A DNA stretch of 64,000 nt from Candidatus Aminicenantota bacterium (GTDB lineage Bacteria > Acidobacteriota > Aminicenantia > Aminicenantales > UBA8522): contig JAFNEO010000036.1 of the NCBI GenBank assembly GCA_017886205.1, positions 284 through 64,283 on the forward strand. Direction: 5' to 3'. Positions 8,109-16,709 of this stretch are shown here, piece after piece (position 1 is the stretch's first letter; the number at the start of each line of letters is the position of its first letter). Under the pieces are notes generated by a model. That model made no database searches. It was given only the letters and a program-made list of their open reading frames with translations, and had not been told where the DNA came from. A program made the translations under genes and the position numbers.

Positions 8109-10505
8109 TTGAAAAAAAAGCTATTCGTGTTCTTAGTGGCCGTAGCCATCTTGGCCATCTTTACGTCCGGGCAGGCCCCGTACAAGCTTCCACCCAAGGA
8201 AGTCATCGACATACTCGACGCCCCGCCGTTCCCGCGGGCTGTGCTGAGTCCGAAAGGCGACCTGATGCTCCTGGCAGAATATCAGACCATGCCGCGGATT
8301 TCCGATCTGGCTCAGCCTCTTCTCCGGATCGCCGGGCTGCGGATAACGCCCCGGACCAACGGCCGTCAGCAGCTGATGTTTCATACGGCGCTCTCGCTCG
8401 TCTCCCTCCGGGACGGGAAAACCCGCAGGGTCGCTCTTCCCGAGGCCGTCAAAATGGGTTTCCCGCAGTGGTCCCATGACGGCCGTTGGATCGCGTTCGC
8501 CAGGTACAAAGAGGACGGAGCCGAGCTTTGGGTCGTCAATGCCGCAACGGCCGAAGCCAAGCCGCTGACTCCGGCCATCCTGAATTCCGTCTTAGGCTCC
8601 GGGTTAGGCTGGCTGCCCGACAGCCGGCATCTTCTCGTCCACTCCATCGTCGAGGGCCGGGGAAACCCTCCCCAGCCGCCTGCTGTCCCGGTCGGACCGG
8701 TGATCGAGGAGACCTACGGGAAGGTCTCCAAGGTCGCGACTTACCAGGACCTCCTCAAATCCACCTATGATGACTCCCTCTTCGAGTATCACGCGACCTC
8801 CCAGCTCGTCGAGGTCGACGCGGCCAGCGGAGCCACACGCAAGATCGGCCCGCCGGGAATTTCCCTATTCGCCGACCCTTCACCGGACGGAAAGTATCTC
8901 CTCGTGCGCCGGATCAAGAAGCCGTTCTCGCACAGCGTCCCCTTCTTCAACTTTGCCCACACGCTGGAGGTCTGGAACAAAGACGGAGAGCTCATCAAGG
9001 TCCTGGCTGACCTCCCCGCCGCCGAGGAGGTCCCGCTCAACGGCGTCCCCACCGGCCCGCGTTCTCCTGAATGGCAGCCCCTCAGGCCGTCCACGCTGGT
9101 CTGGGTAGAAGCGCTCGACGGCGGAGACCCGGAGAAGGAGGTGCCTTTCAGAGATAGACTCCTGGCGCTGGCAGCCCCGTTTAGCTCAGAGCCTCAGGAA
9201 GCGCAGAAAACCCAGCACCGCTATGGAGGCGTTGAATGGCTGGCCACTCCGGGGACCGCCTTGATTTCGGAGTTTGATTGGAAAAAAAGATGGCAGACGA
9301 CCCAGCTGATTGACATCGAGAACCCCCAGGCTGCGCCCCGGAAGATCTTCGACCTGAGCAGCCAGGATGACTACGCCGACCCGGGGAATGTGGTCATGAC
9401 GACGACGCTGTCAGGGGAGCAAGTCGCCCTCCAGGATAAAGACTGGGTCTATCTCCGCGGAGCCGGCGCCTCTCCCCAGGGCAACCGTCCGTTCCTGGAC
9501 AAGATGAACCTTCAGACCTTGGAGAAAAAACGGCTTTTCTCCTGCCCCGAGGGGAGATACGAGGCCTTCGTGGCCTTCCCCGGCCAGTCGCGCGACCGGA
9601 TCCTCATCAGCTCCGAATCGCCGAGCGAGCCGCCCAATTACTACTTATCCGATCTGAAAAGTAAGAAAAAAGCGGCCCTGACCGACTTCAAGGACCCGGC
9701 TCCCCAGCTCACCGGGCTGAAAAAGGAACTGATCAAGTACAAGCGGGCGGACGGCGTCGAGCTTTCGGGCACGCTCTATCTTCCCCCCGGCTACACGCCC
9801 GGCGTGCGCCTGCCGGTCGTCATCTGGGCCTATCCCCTGGACTACAGCGACCCCCGGACCGCCGGGCAGGTCAGGGACTCACCATATCGGTTCACTTTTC
9901 TTCGAGGATCGTCTCAGCTCTTTTTCCTCACCCAGGGATATGCCGTCCTGGACGGGGCCCAGATGCCGGTCATCGGCGATCCCAAAACGATGAACGATAC
10001 CTTCGTCGAACAGATTGTCTCCAATGCTCAGGCGGCCATCGACGTCCTGGACAAAATGGGCGTCGGCGACCCGAAGCGGGTTGGTGTCGGCGGGCACAGC
10101 TATGGCGCTTTCATGACCGCCAACCTGCTGGCCTACTGCGATCTGTTCGCCGCCGGGATCGCCCGGAGCGGAGCCTACAACCGGACGCTGACCCCCTTCG
10201 GATTCCAGAGCGAGCGTCGGACTCTCTGGGAAGCCCGCGACAGCTATATCAACATGTCACCCTTTATGCACGCCGACAAAATCAATGAACCCATTCTCCT
10301 TATTCACGGTGAAGCCGATAACAATTCGGGGACCTTTCCGATTCAATCCGAACGCCTCTTCGCCGCCCTTAAGGGGTTCGGAGGGACGGCCCGCCTGGTC
10401 ATGCTTCCCTGCGAGAGCCACGGCTACAGCGCCCGCGAGAGCATCCTCGATGTCCTGGCCGAGATGTTCGAATGGTTCGATAAATACGTTAAGAACAAGA
10501 AATAG
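8109..10505 (+). CDS. Exported S9-family (prolyl oligopeptidase-like) peptidase
   Basis: This 798-residue serine peptidase has a signal peptide (basic start, hydrophobic stretch to about residue 22), an N-terminal beta-propeller-like region with PDGR-type repeats, and a C-terminal alpha/beta hydrolase domain. The catalytic triad is legible: S664 in GGHSYGA, D737 in HGEADNN and H771 in ESHGYSA. Sequence style fits the acylaminoacyl-peptidase/dipeptidyl-peptidase branch. It probably degrades peptides outside the cytoplasm. The start codon is TTG, supported by AGGAGG six bases upstream. A clear promoter and palindrome precede it, and an exported SurE gene follows 33 bases after the stop, so the two may be co-transcribed. 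Confidence 0.93.
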   Translation: MKKKLFVFLVAVAILAIFTSGQAPYKLPPKEVIDILDAPPFPRAVLSPKGDLMLLAEYQTMPRISDLAQPLLRIAGLRITPRTNGRQQLMFHTALSLVSLRDGKTRRVALPEAVKMGFPQWSHDGRWIAFARYKEDGAELWVVNAATAEAKPLTPAILNSVLGSGLGWLPDSRHLLVHSIVEGRGNPPQPPAVPVGPVIEETYGKVSKVATYQDLLKSTYDDSLFEYHATSQLVEVDAASGATRKIGPPGISLFADPSPDGKYLLVRRIKKPFSHSVPFFNFAHTLEVWNKDGELIKVLADLPAAEEVPLNGVPTGPRSPEWQPLRPSTLVWVEALDGGDPEKEVPFRDRLLALAAPFSSEPQEAQKTQHRYGGVEWLATPGTALISEFDWKKRWQTTQLIDIENPQAAPRKIFDLSSQDDYADPGNVVMTTTLSGEQVALQDKDWVYLRGAGASPQGNRPFLDKMNLQTLEKKRLFSCPEGRYEAFVAFPGQSRDRILISSESPSEPPNYYLSDLKSKKKAALTDFKDPAPQLTGLKKELIKYKRADGVELSGTLYLPPGYTPGVRLPVVIWAYPLDYSDPRTAGQVRDSPYRFTFLRGSSQLFFLTQGYAVLDGAQMPVIGDPKTMNDTFVEQIVSNAQAAIDVLDKMGVGDPKRVGVGGHSYGAFMTANLLAYCDLFAAGIARSGAYNRTLTPFGFQSERRTLWEARDSYINMSPFMHADKINEPILLIHGEADNNSGTFPIQSERLFAALKGFGGTARLVMLPCESHGYSARESILDVLAEMFEWFDKYVKNKK

Positions 10506-10538
10506 CCAAGAGGCCAGAAGGACAGCCAGGAGGAAGCC

Positions 10539-11402
10539 ATGCGTATCGCCAGAGGTTCTCAGCCCGGCCGATGCATCCTTGTCGCCCTTGTCCTTGTGCT
10601 CATAAGCCTTTCCCAGAGCACCTTCCCAGCTCAGCAGCCGTACCGCATCCTGATCTCAAACGACGACGGATTCCAGGCGCCCGGAATCAAAGCGCTCTTT
10701 AACAGGCTCAAGTCTCTGGGTGAAGTGACGGTGGCGGCGCCAGCCGCCAACCAGAGCGGCGTCGGACACGCTCTTACCTTAGGGAGGCCGATAGCCGTCG
10801 AATCCTGGGAGGCCGAGGGCAGTCGATGGTTCGCCATAACCGCGACACCGGCGACCTGCGTCCGGATGGCCCTCACCTCCCTTCTGCCTCAGCTTCCGGA
10901 TGTTGTCGTCTCCGGGATCAACAAGGGAGAGAACCCGGGTGTTGTGACCTTCTCTTCCGGCACCGTGGCCTGTGCCCGTGAGGCCGCATTCCGGGACATC
11001 CCAGCTATCGCCGTGTCCCTGGAGGAGGGAGCTCACATGGATTACGCGGCGGCCGCCGAGTTCACCGCCCGACTGCTCCTCGAGGTGCGGAAAAGGGGCC
11101 TTCCACGGGGGACATACCTCAATATCAATTTTCCGGCCCGTCAAACCGACCAAATCAAGGGAGTGCTCGTGACCCGACAGGACAAGCGCCCGGCTGATGA
11201 ACATTATGCGAAAAAGACTTCGCCCGAGGGGAAGACGGAATATTGGTCCGTCTACCGGCCGCTCACGGGGGGAGACAAGGACAGCGACACCTGGGTCTTG
11301 ACCCAGGGGTATATCTCGATAACTCCCATGTCGATCGACCAAACACTGCCGGAGCTGGGGGTCGCCCTCCGAAAATGGGACATTATGAAGGCGAAGAAGT
11401 AG
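10539..11402 (+). CDS. surE: SurE-type 5'/3'-nucleotidase with signal peptide
   Basis: The 287 residues contain the SurE metal site: NDDG at 41-44 (D42, D43), NQSG at 71-74 and N127 in SGINKG. SurE proteins are divalent-metal phosphatases acting on nucleoside monophosphates. Here the domain is preceded by about 30 residues with a hydrophobic core (ILVALVLVLISLS), which looks like a signal peptide or membrane anchor. Most SurE proteins are cytoplasmic, about 250 residues, and begin almost directly at the NDDG strand. This copy may therefore recover phosphate or nucleosides outside the cytoplasm. A strong AGGAGG precedes the ATG. The gene lies 33 bases after the S9 peptidase. Confidence 0.92.
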   Translation: MRIARGSQPGRCILVALVLVLISLSQSTFPAQQPYRILISNDDGFQAPGIKALFNRLKSLGEVTVAAPAANQSGVGHALTLGRPIAVESWEAEGSRWFAITATPATCVRMALTSLLPQLPDVVVSGINKGENPGVVTFSSGTVACAREAAFRDIPAIAVSLEEGAHMDYAAAAEFTARLLLEVRKRGLPRGTYLNINFPARQTDQIKGVLVTRQDKRPADEHYAKKTSPEGKTEYWSVYRPLTGGDKDSDTWVLTQGYISITPMSIDQTLPELGVALRKWDIMKAKK

Positions 11403-11417
11403 GCCCGGCGGCCGAGG

Positions 11418-11445
11418 TTGATTTTTATCCGGGCCATGATAGAAT
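11418..11445 (+). promoter_or_regulatory. Promoter of the exported GyrI-like gene
   Basis: TTGATT (11418-11423) and TAGAAT (11440-11445) are 16 bases apart, between the surE stop and the next start codon. Confidence 0.55.
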
Positions 11446-11489
11446 CTTATAAAGTGGATGGATAGAAACCATCCGGGGAGGTTAAGTCC

Positions 11490-12047
11490 ATGAAAAAGAA
11501 CACTACGGCAATCGGACTGTGGCTTATCTGCGCCTTTTCAGGCTTTACTCTGTCCGGCGGGTCGAGCGCCGCCCAGGACATCACCGTCAGCATCCAGACA
11601 ATCGAGCCTTTCGTCTATTTTTGCATAGAATATAAGGGGCCGTTCACCCAGATCCAGGAGGCGATTGCCAGGATGGCGGAGGAAGCGCAAGGCCAAAACG
11701 CCGCGCCCGGCGGACCCCTGATGGGCATATACTACAACAGCCCGGATAACGTAGGTACCCAGGAGTTGCAATGGGAGGTCGGTTTCCCAATGACTCCCCA
11801 AACCTTGATCCAACCACCGCTGACGAAGAAAGAGTGGAACTACACCCAGGTCGCCGTCTGCCTGCACCAGGGCGCCTATGAAGACACCGGTGATACCATC
11901 ATCAAGATGGTCGATTGGATGAGAGAAAATGGTTACGTTCGGGCCGGTCCGACCATGGAGCGCTACCTGGATATGAACCCGGCCGAACTCAAGCCGGAGC
12001 AACGAAAAACCGAAATTTGGATCCCCTGCCAGAAAAAGACGGAATAG
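11490..12047 (+). CDS. Exported GyrI-like/effector-binding domain protein
   Basis: This 185-residue protein has a signal peptide (cleavage probably after SSAAQ, about residue 29) followed by one GyrI-like effector-binding domain. Typical elements are the FVYFCIEYKGPFTQI strand-helix, MGIYYNSPDN and the terminal strand EIWIPC. In cytoplasmic relatives this fold binds small hydrophobic or cationic ligands, either as a gyrase inhibitor or as the ligand module of AraC/MerR regulators. An exported stand-alone form suggests ligand capture or envelope sensing. It has its own promoter and a GGGGAGG ribosome site. It converges on the membrane protein gene, with 7 bases between the stops. Confidence 0.75.
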   Translation: MKKNTTAIGLWLICAFSGFTLSGGSSAAQDITVSIQTIEPFVYFCIEYKGPFTQIQEAIARMAEEAQGQNAAPGGPLMGIYYNSPDNVGTQELQWEVGFPMTPQTLIQPPLTKKEWNYTQVAVCLHQGAYEDTGDTIIKMVDWMRENGYVRAGPTMERYLDMNPAELKPEQRKTEIWIPCQKKTE

Positions 12048-12054
12048 CTGCTGG

Positions 12055-12801
12055 TCAGATCCAGCCGAGTTCGCTGAACTCAGTGAACCCCGGGTGGGCG
12101 ATCCCCCAGTAAGCGAACAGCAGCGCGCTCAGGAGAAAACCCATCAGGAAGAAAAGGGCGGCCGCATTATGCTCCCGGCGCCGGCGTCCCCTCCCGTAAA
12201 TCCAGAGGCAGATCAAGGCCATCAGGACGGCCGCTGGGAAGGTGAGGACAACGGTCTGTCCCTCGATGGCGTTGACGGCATAGGAGAACCCGAAGCAGGC
12301 GGCTCCTCCGCCAAGAAACGCCCATTGGGCCCAAGAGAGCCGGGGGAAATGGACTCTGGTTCCCGCCAGGATCAGCCCGGCGACGATGATCAGAACGCCG
12401 CTGTCCCATATGAAATGGCTTATCACCTCGTCATAGATATAGACGGACTGGTGCAGGGCCGTGTTCTCCTGGCCGCCGAGCAGGCGGTCGATGGCATTGG
12501 CCGAAAGATGGAGGCCGTGGCCCTCGACATAGCAGATCAGGCCGAGGACGAAGACGGCGACGGACCATTTCGAGGACCGGGATGAACCCCGGCCTTCCGT
12601 CTCTGCCGCCTTCCTCAGGTTATAAAAAACTGCCAGGGCTACGGGGATTACGGCCAGGGGCGTCAAAAAATCGAAGGCATCGCCCCGGCTCACCGGCCCG
12701 GCGAAGTGGCCGGGGATGAAGGCGGGCATGATTTGGAAAAACGCATAGACAAAGCCGTACATAAAGAGCCAGCGACATATGTCCATGGTGCTACTCTTCA
12801 C
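12055..12801 (-). CDS. Polytopic membrane protein with His/Asp/Glu motifs, unknown function
   Basis: This 248-residue protein has about seven or eight hydrophobic segments. I do not recognise the family. Two polar clusters sit inside membrane segments: EGHGLHLSAN and, about 20 residues later, YDEVISHFIWDSG. Paired His, Asp and Glu residues in a membrane protein suggest a metal site and possible hydrolase activity, but this is speculation. It is the last gene of an operon: its GTG start overlaps the stop of the response regulator by 4 bases (GTGA). Coupling to the two-component system implies that it is its target or accessory sensor. An internal ATG at residue 6 is an alternative start. Confidence 0.7.
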   Translation of the reverse strand: MKSSTMDICRWLFMYGFVYAFFQIMPAFIPGHFAGPVSRGDAFDFLTPLAVIPVALAVFYNLRKAAETEGRGSSRSSKWSVAVFVLGLICYVEGHGLHLSANAIDRLLGGQENTALHQSVYIYDEVISHFIWDSGVLIIVAGLILAGTRVHFPRLSWAQWAFLGGGAACFGFSYAVNAIEGQTVVLTFPAAVLMALICLWIYGRGRRRREHNAAALFFLMGFLLSALLFAYWGIAHPGFTEFSELGWI

Positions 12802-13481
12802 CGCTGAAATTTGTAGCCGGACCAGGGAACGGTCAGGAGATGCCGGGGGCGGGAGGGATCTTTCTCCACCTTGTACCGCAGATTATGGATGAAGGTATCG
12901 ACCGTCCTCGTCGTCGGGTACTTTTCATAACCCCAGACTTCATTCAGGATGGTATTCCTGCTGATCACTTCGCCCTCATGGGAGATCAGCAGTTTCAGCA
13001 GGCCGAATTCTTTGGCCGTGAGGCGAAGAATCTTTTTTCCCTTGGCCGCCGTCTGCGTCTTGAAATTGACCGTGACATCCCCGAAAGAGGACTCTTCCAG
13101 CTCGACGGGCCCGGGCCGGCTCCGGCGCAGGATAGCCCTGACTCTGGCCAGGAATTCCCGCGGGCCAAACGGTTTGAGGAGATAGTCGTCGGCCCCCAGC
13201 TCCAGCCCCAGGACCTTGTCCACCTCCTCCTTCTTTATGCCGGACAGCATGATGATCGGCGTCATGACCTTCTTTTCGCGGAGTTCCCGGCAGACCTCCA
13301 GGCCGCCCAAGGAAGGCAGGACCATATCGAGAGCGATCAGGTCCGCTTTTTCTTTTAGCCCCAGGTTCAGCCCCTGCCGGCCGTCCGCCGTGGAGACGAC
13401 GGAAAAACCCTCCGCCTCCAGGGCGATGGTCAGGGTCTGGCGCAGGGCCTCATCGTCTTCGATCAGCAAGATCCGTTTCAT
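12798..13481 (-). CDS. OmpR/PhoB-family response regulator
   Basis: This 227-residue regulator has an N-terminal receiver with E8-D9-D10, phospho-acceptor D52 (IALDMVLP), a serine in the switch position (IIMLSG) and the conserved lysine in LLKPFGP. A linker leads to a C-terminal winged helix (about 130-225) ending in the typical TRTVDTFIHNLRYKVE and SGYKF elements. It is the middle gene of the kinase, regulator and membrane protein operon, overlapping both neighbours by 4 bases, so it is the partner of the upstream histidine kinase. Confidence 0.95.
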   Translation of the reverse strand: MKRILLIEDDEALRQTLTIALEAEGFSVVSTADGRQGLNLGLKEKADLIALDMVLPSLGGLEVCRELREKKVMTPIIMLSGIKKEEVDKVLGLELGADDYLLKPFGPREFLARVRAILRRSRPGPVELEESSFGDVTVNFKTQTAAKGKKILRLTAKEFGLLKLLISHEGEVISRNTILNEVWGYEKYPTTRTVDTFIHNLRYKVEKDPSRPRHLLTVPWSGYKFQR

Positions 13482-15862
13482 GTTCGTTGATCCTCCGGAA
13501 AGATGAGCCGAAACGTACTTCCCCGATCGGGCCGGCTCTCGACGCGGACGTCTCCGCGGTGAGCGTCCATGATGTGCTTGACGATCTTCAGGCCGAGGCC
13601 GACCCCCTTTGGGTTAACCAGGGTCGCTTCTGGTGCGCGATAGAATTTGTCGAAGATCCTGTCCTTTTGCTCGGGATGAATGCCGATCCCCCGATCGCTG
13701 ACCTGGATCTCTACCTCACCGGATCTGGACAAAACCTGAATCTCAATCGCCTTGTCTTCCGGCGAGTATTTCATAGCATTGTCGATGAGGTTAATCAACA
13801 CCTGTTTGACCGCATCCCGGTCGACGGTTAAAAAGACAGCGTTCGGCGGGATTTTCAATCGCAGCTTGAAGCCCGCCTCCTCCAACCGATGGCGCAAAAC
13901 CATGACCGCCTCCTCGACGAGCGGCCCGGCTTCGGTCCTTTCGAAATGATACACCCTCGTCTGCTGCTCGATTTTCCCGAAATCGAGGATGTTGTGGATG
14001 AGCCTGGATAGTCGGCCGCTCTCCGAGGCCAAAACATCGAGAAGCTCCTCCCTCTTGGCTCTGTCCTTGACCTTCCCCTCCTGGAGGAGCTCGGTCAGCC
14101 CCTGGATCGAGCTCATCGGGGTCCGCAGCTCATGGGAAACCGTGGAGATGAACTCCGTTTTGAGCCGATTGAGCTCGTCCAGTTTCTCCTTGGAGGCCCG
14201 CTCATATATGACCTCCTCCTGGAGTCGCAGCATCTCCAGGCTCAGGGCGAGTTCGCCGGCCAGAGTCGAGAGGAGGTCGATGTCGTCCCGGGAATATTTC
14301 TGGCCCGACCGTTTCTTCCCCAGGGCCAGGAATCCCTTGAGGGCGGGCGACTGGAAAGGCAAGGGAAAGACGATATCGGCCGAGCTCCGCGACAGAAGGT
14401 CATCCCGGGAAAAATCAACCCCTTCCTCCGTGCGAGTCGCGCCGCGCCGGGCCCAGATATGGCCGGAGGGCCAGCCCAGGAAGCCCGAAGGGTCTTCCCC
14501 GTCCCTTAAGCCCCGCGAATAGAGCGGGCGATGGCCCTCCGGCCCGACCTCATCCACTACAACTGCCAGCCGCTCCATCGGGATGACGGTTTCGATGCAC
14601 CCGGAAAATTCAGCGATCAGGGCCTGCCCGCTTACCGCTTTCTGGCTCATCTCGCTGAACTGGAGGATGGTTCTCCTGTAATCGTAGCTCTGGCGGAAAA
14701 ACGACTTGTCGACAAATTCCTGGGTTTTCCGCCGAGCCGGATGAAAGGCCAGGGCCGCCAGAAGAGCGCTTCCCAAAGAGATAAACGTCTCCCGGACAAC
14801 GAAAACTCTGGAAAAAAGGTCCTGCAGCACGCGGACGGAAAAGAGGTAGAGGCTGACCGTGAAGATCGTCAGCAGAGAATAGACCAGGCTGCGGTTGATG
14901 ACGACTTCCACATCGAGGAGCCGGAACCGGAGTATAGAGAGAGCAAAAGCGAGGGGGATGAAGATGAAGAAAACCGATGACGCCTCCTCATTGAGGAGGG
15001 GCTTGAGCCTGAGGACGGCGGGGATCTGGTAGATAAAAATAAAAGGGCTGAGACCAAACAGAAGGCCCAGGAAAACCCATTTGATTTGGGCCCTATTCTC
15101 CTCCAGGGCGGCGCGGCGATAGGCCAGGATGAAATGAAAGATGGCCAGAAGAAGGACGATGATCATGTAGGAGCGAAAGACTTGAAAGACCGCGATATAA
15201 ATCCGGAAGATGGAGAGCGATGACTTGAGGGTGGCGGTCAGCACGGCTGCGACGAAGAAGACGCCGAAGACAAGCGAAAGGAGATAGATCAGATGGGGCC
15301 CGCGGCGCCACCTCCGGGAGGAAAAAGAGAGGGAAAAATGGAACAGGAGAGCCGGGGCCAGAGGATAAAAAAGGTAGAAGAAGACGACGGGAATATAGGA
15401 GAACCAGCCGTGACCCAGGATGTAGGTTCCGCCGCTCACGATCAGGGGATAGGCAAAGATCAAAGCCAGCCAATAGAGAAGGCGCGCCTTGGGATCTTCC
15501 CATCTCAGGATGAAGACGGTGAACCCGATGAGATAACAGGACAGGCCGATGAAAAGATAGATTAAGGGGAAGGGCACTTTGCTGTAGAAACCGATGAACT
15601 GGGCGCGCACGGATTCAACACTCCCGTTGCGGCGGAGCACGAAGGTCGCCGAATCGTCGATCTTCTTTTGAGCCAGGACGAACTCGATGTCTTTCGGCTT
15701 TTGGATCTCGATATCATCGACCCGGACGAGGTCTTGGGCTTGGATCCCATCGGGAAGGCCGGGCCTGGAGCGAAGCAGGAAGAACCCATAGAGGCTGAGC
15801 GCTGCCAGGATCAGTCCGGCCGAAAGGGAAAGAGCGACGAAGAACGGAGGTTTCTGCCTCAT
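13478..15862 (-). CDS. Membrane histidine kinase with PDZ-like outer region, multiple TM segments and GAF-like domain
   Basis: The protein has about 794 residues. After a first membrane segment, a short extracytoplasmic stretch (GIQAQDLVRVDDIEI, then VLRRNGS) resembles a PDZ-like fold. Six to eight further membrane segments follow. The cytoplasmic part has a GAF-like domain (LIAEFSGCIETVIPMERLAV onward), a coiled linker, a HisKA domain with the phospho-histidine at about residue 577 (TVSHELRTP), and an HATPase domain with N box INLIDNAMKY and G box DRGIGIHPEQ. I chose the ATG at 15862 because a promoter (15881-15910) would leave the longer reading frame's start inside the -35 box. It is the first gene of the operon with the following regulator and membrane protein. 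Confidence 0.93.
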   Translation of the reverse strand: MRQKPPFFVALSLSAGLILAALSLYGFFLLRSRPGLPDGIQAQDLVRVDDIEIQKPKDIEFVLAQKKIDDSATFVLRRNGSVESVRAQFIGFYSKVPFPLIYLFIGLSCYLIGFTVFILRWEDPKARLLYWLALIFAYPLIVSGGTYILGHGWFSYIPVVFFYLFYPLAPALLFHFSLSFSSRRWRRGPHLIYLLSLVFGVFFVAAVLTATLKSSLSIFRIYIAVFQVFRSYMIIVLLLAIFHFILAYRRAALEENRAQIKWVFLGLLFGLSPFIFIYQIPAVLRLKPLLNEEASSVFFIFIPLAFALSILRFRLLDVEVVINRSLVYSLLTIFTVSLYLFSVRVLQDLFSRVFVVRETFISLGSALLAALAFHPARRKTQEFVDKSFFRQSYDYRRTILQFSEMSQKAVSGQALIAEFSGCIETVIPMERLAVVVDEVGPEGHRPLYSRGLRDGEDPSGFLGWPSGHIWARRGATRTEEGVDFSRDDLLSRSSADIVFPLPFQSPALKGFLALGKKRSGQKYSRDDIDLLSTLAGELALSLEMLRLQEEVIYERASKEKLDELNRLKTEFISTVSHELRTPMSSIQGLTELLQEGKVKDRAKREELLDVLASESGRLSRLIHNILDFGKIEQQTRVYHFERTEAGPLVEEAVMVLRHRLEEAGFKLRLKIPPNAVFLTVDRDAVKQVLINLIDNAMKYSPEDKAIEIQVLSRSGEVEIQVSDRGIGIHPEQKDRIFDKFYRAPEATLVNPKGVGLGLKIVKHIMDAHRGDVRVESRPDRGSTFRLIFPEDQRT

Positions 15863-15880
15863 TCCCTCATTCCGGCCCAA

Positions 15881-15910
15881 ACTATAGCACCAACGAAGAA
15901 GACATTTCAA
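15881..15910 (-). promoter_or_regulatory. Promoter of the histidine kinase operon
   Basis: On the minus strand TTGAAA (15905-15910) and TATAGT (15881-15886) are 18 bases apart. The predicted start lies about 12 bases before the ATG at 15862, so the leader is short. Confidence 0.6.
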
Positions 15911-15928
15911 CGCAGCAGAGGATTGGTC

Positions 15929-16606
15929 CTAATCGAACGGCGGGCGGCAGGCTTTGACGCAGACACCGCAGATGAACTGACCGACAATGCCCGAACGCCT
16001 GAATTCCTTGAGCTTTTCAAAACAGGCACGGTGGTCGAAATCTTCCGGGTCCGGCCGGATCGCGGCCGCCGGACAGCCGGCCAGGCAATTGAAACAGCCG
16101 CCGCAATCCCTGTCTAGAGCTTGATCGGGCTCGAGGGGCATGTCGGTGAGGACCGTGGCCAGCCGGAACTGGGAGCCGTATTCCGGATGGACCAGGAGGT
16201 TGTTGCGGCCGATCCAGCCCAACCCGGCCAGCCGGGCTACTTTTTTGTGCGAGAGATGGGCCCGCTGGTTTTCCCAATCGACGATTTGAGAGGCCGCGAT
16301 CGGAAGGGCCCTGAAACCCCGATCCCGGATGAATACGGCCAGACGGAGAGCGGCCCGGTCGAGAAAAAAGTTGAGCTGGCGGTAGTGATGGAGATAGAGG
16401 GCTGTCGGACGGTCGTCGATATCAGCGAGAACTGTATCCAAGACCCTCTTGCCGAGGGCGATGCCCCGATGGAAACCGGATTTGAGCTCCTCTTTGAGCA
16501 GGAATTCTCCGCGAATCGGGGCGATATCGGCGACGCCAAAAAGCTCGACCCCGATATCGAGCGAGAACTCTCTCAAGGCTTCCTTGTGCTCGGCCCCGTT
16601 TTTCAC
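15929..16606 (-). CDS. QueG-like protein with two [4Fe-4S] clusters
   Basis: About 225 residues from a GTG at 16606. The segment containing LAGLGWIGRNNLLVHPEYGSQFRL is the hallmark of the epoxyqueuosine reductase (QueG) superfamily, which uses cobalamin and Fe-S clusters. The C-terminus carries two cluster motifs: C168-x2-C171-x2-C174-x3-C178-Pro and C195 with C213-x2-C216-x3-C220. True QueG proteins are around 310-380 residues, so this is a shorter relative and may be an electron-transfer or reductase protein of another function. The longer reading frame up to 16816 was rejected because its first 70 residues overlap the ndk promoter and start. No queuosine gene is adjacent. Confidence 0.8.
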   Translation of the reverse strand: MKNGAEHKEALREFSLDIGVELFGVADIAPIRGEFLLKEELKSGFHRGIALGKRVLDTVLADIDDRPTALYLHHYRQLNFFLDRAALRLAVFIRDRGFRALPIAASQIVDWENQRAHLSHKKVARLAGLGWIGRNNLLVHPEYGSQFRLATVLTDMPLEPDQALDRDCGGCFNCLAGCPAAAIRPDPEDFDHRACFEKLKEFRRSGIVGQFICGVCVKACRPPFD

Positions 16607-16648
16607 CGGTCCATTGTAGCGGCGCGCGGGTTGGGGTGTCAACGCGGG

Positions 16649-16677
16649 TTGACTCTGCCTCCGGATTGGGATATACC
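16649..16677 (+). promoter_or_regulatory. Promoter of ndk
   Basis: TTGACT (16649-16654) and TATACC (16672-16677) are 17 bases apart. The predicted start falls near 16684, upstream of the ATG at 16710 and just past the first in-frame ATG at 16683, which supports the shorter protein. Confidence 0.6.
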
Positions 16678-16709
16678 AAACCATGAATTCGGACGACAGA
16701 GGAGCGATC

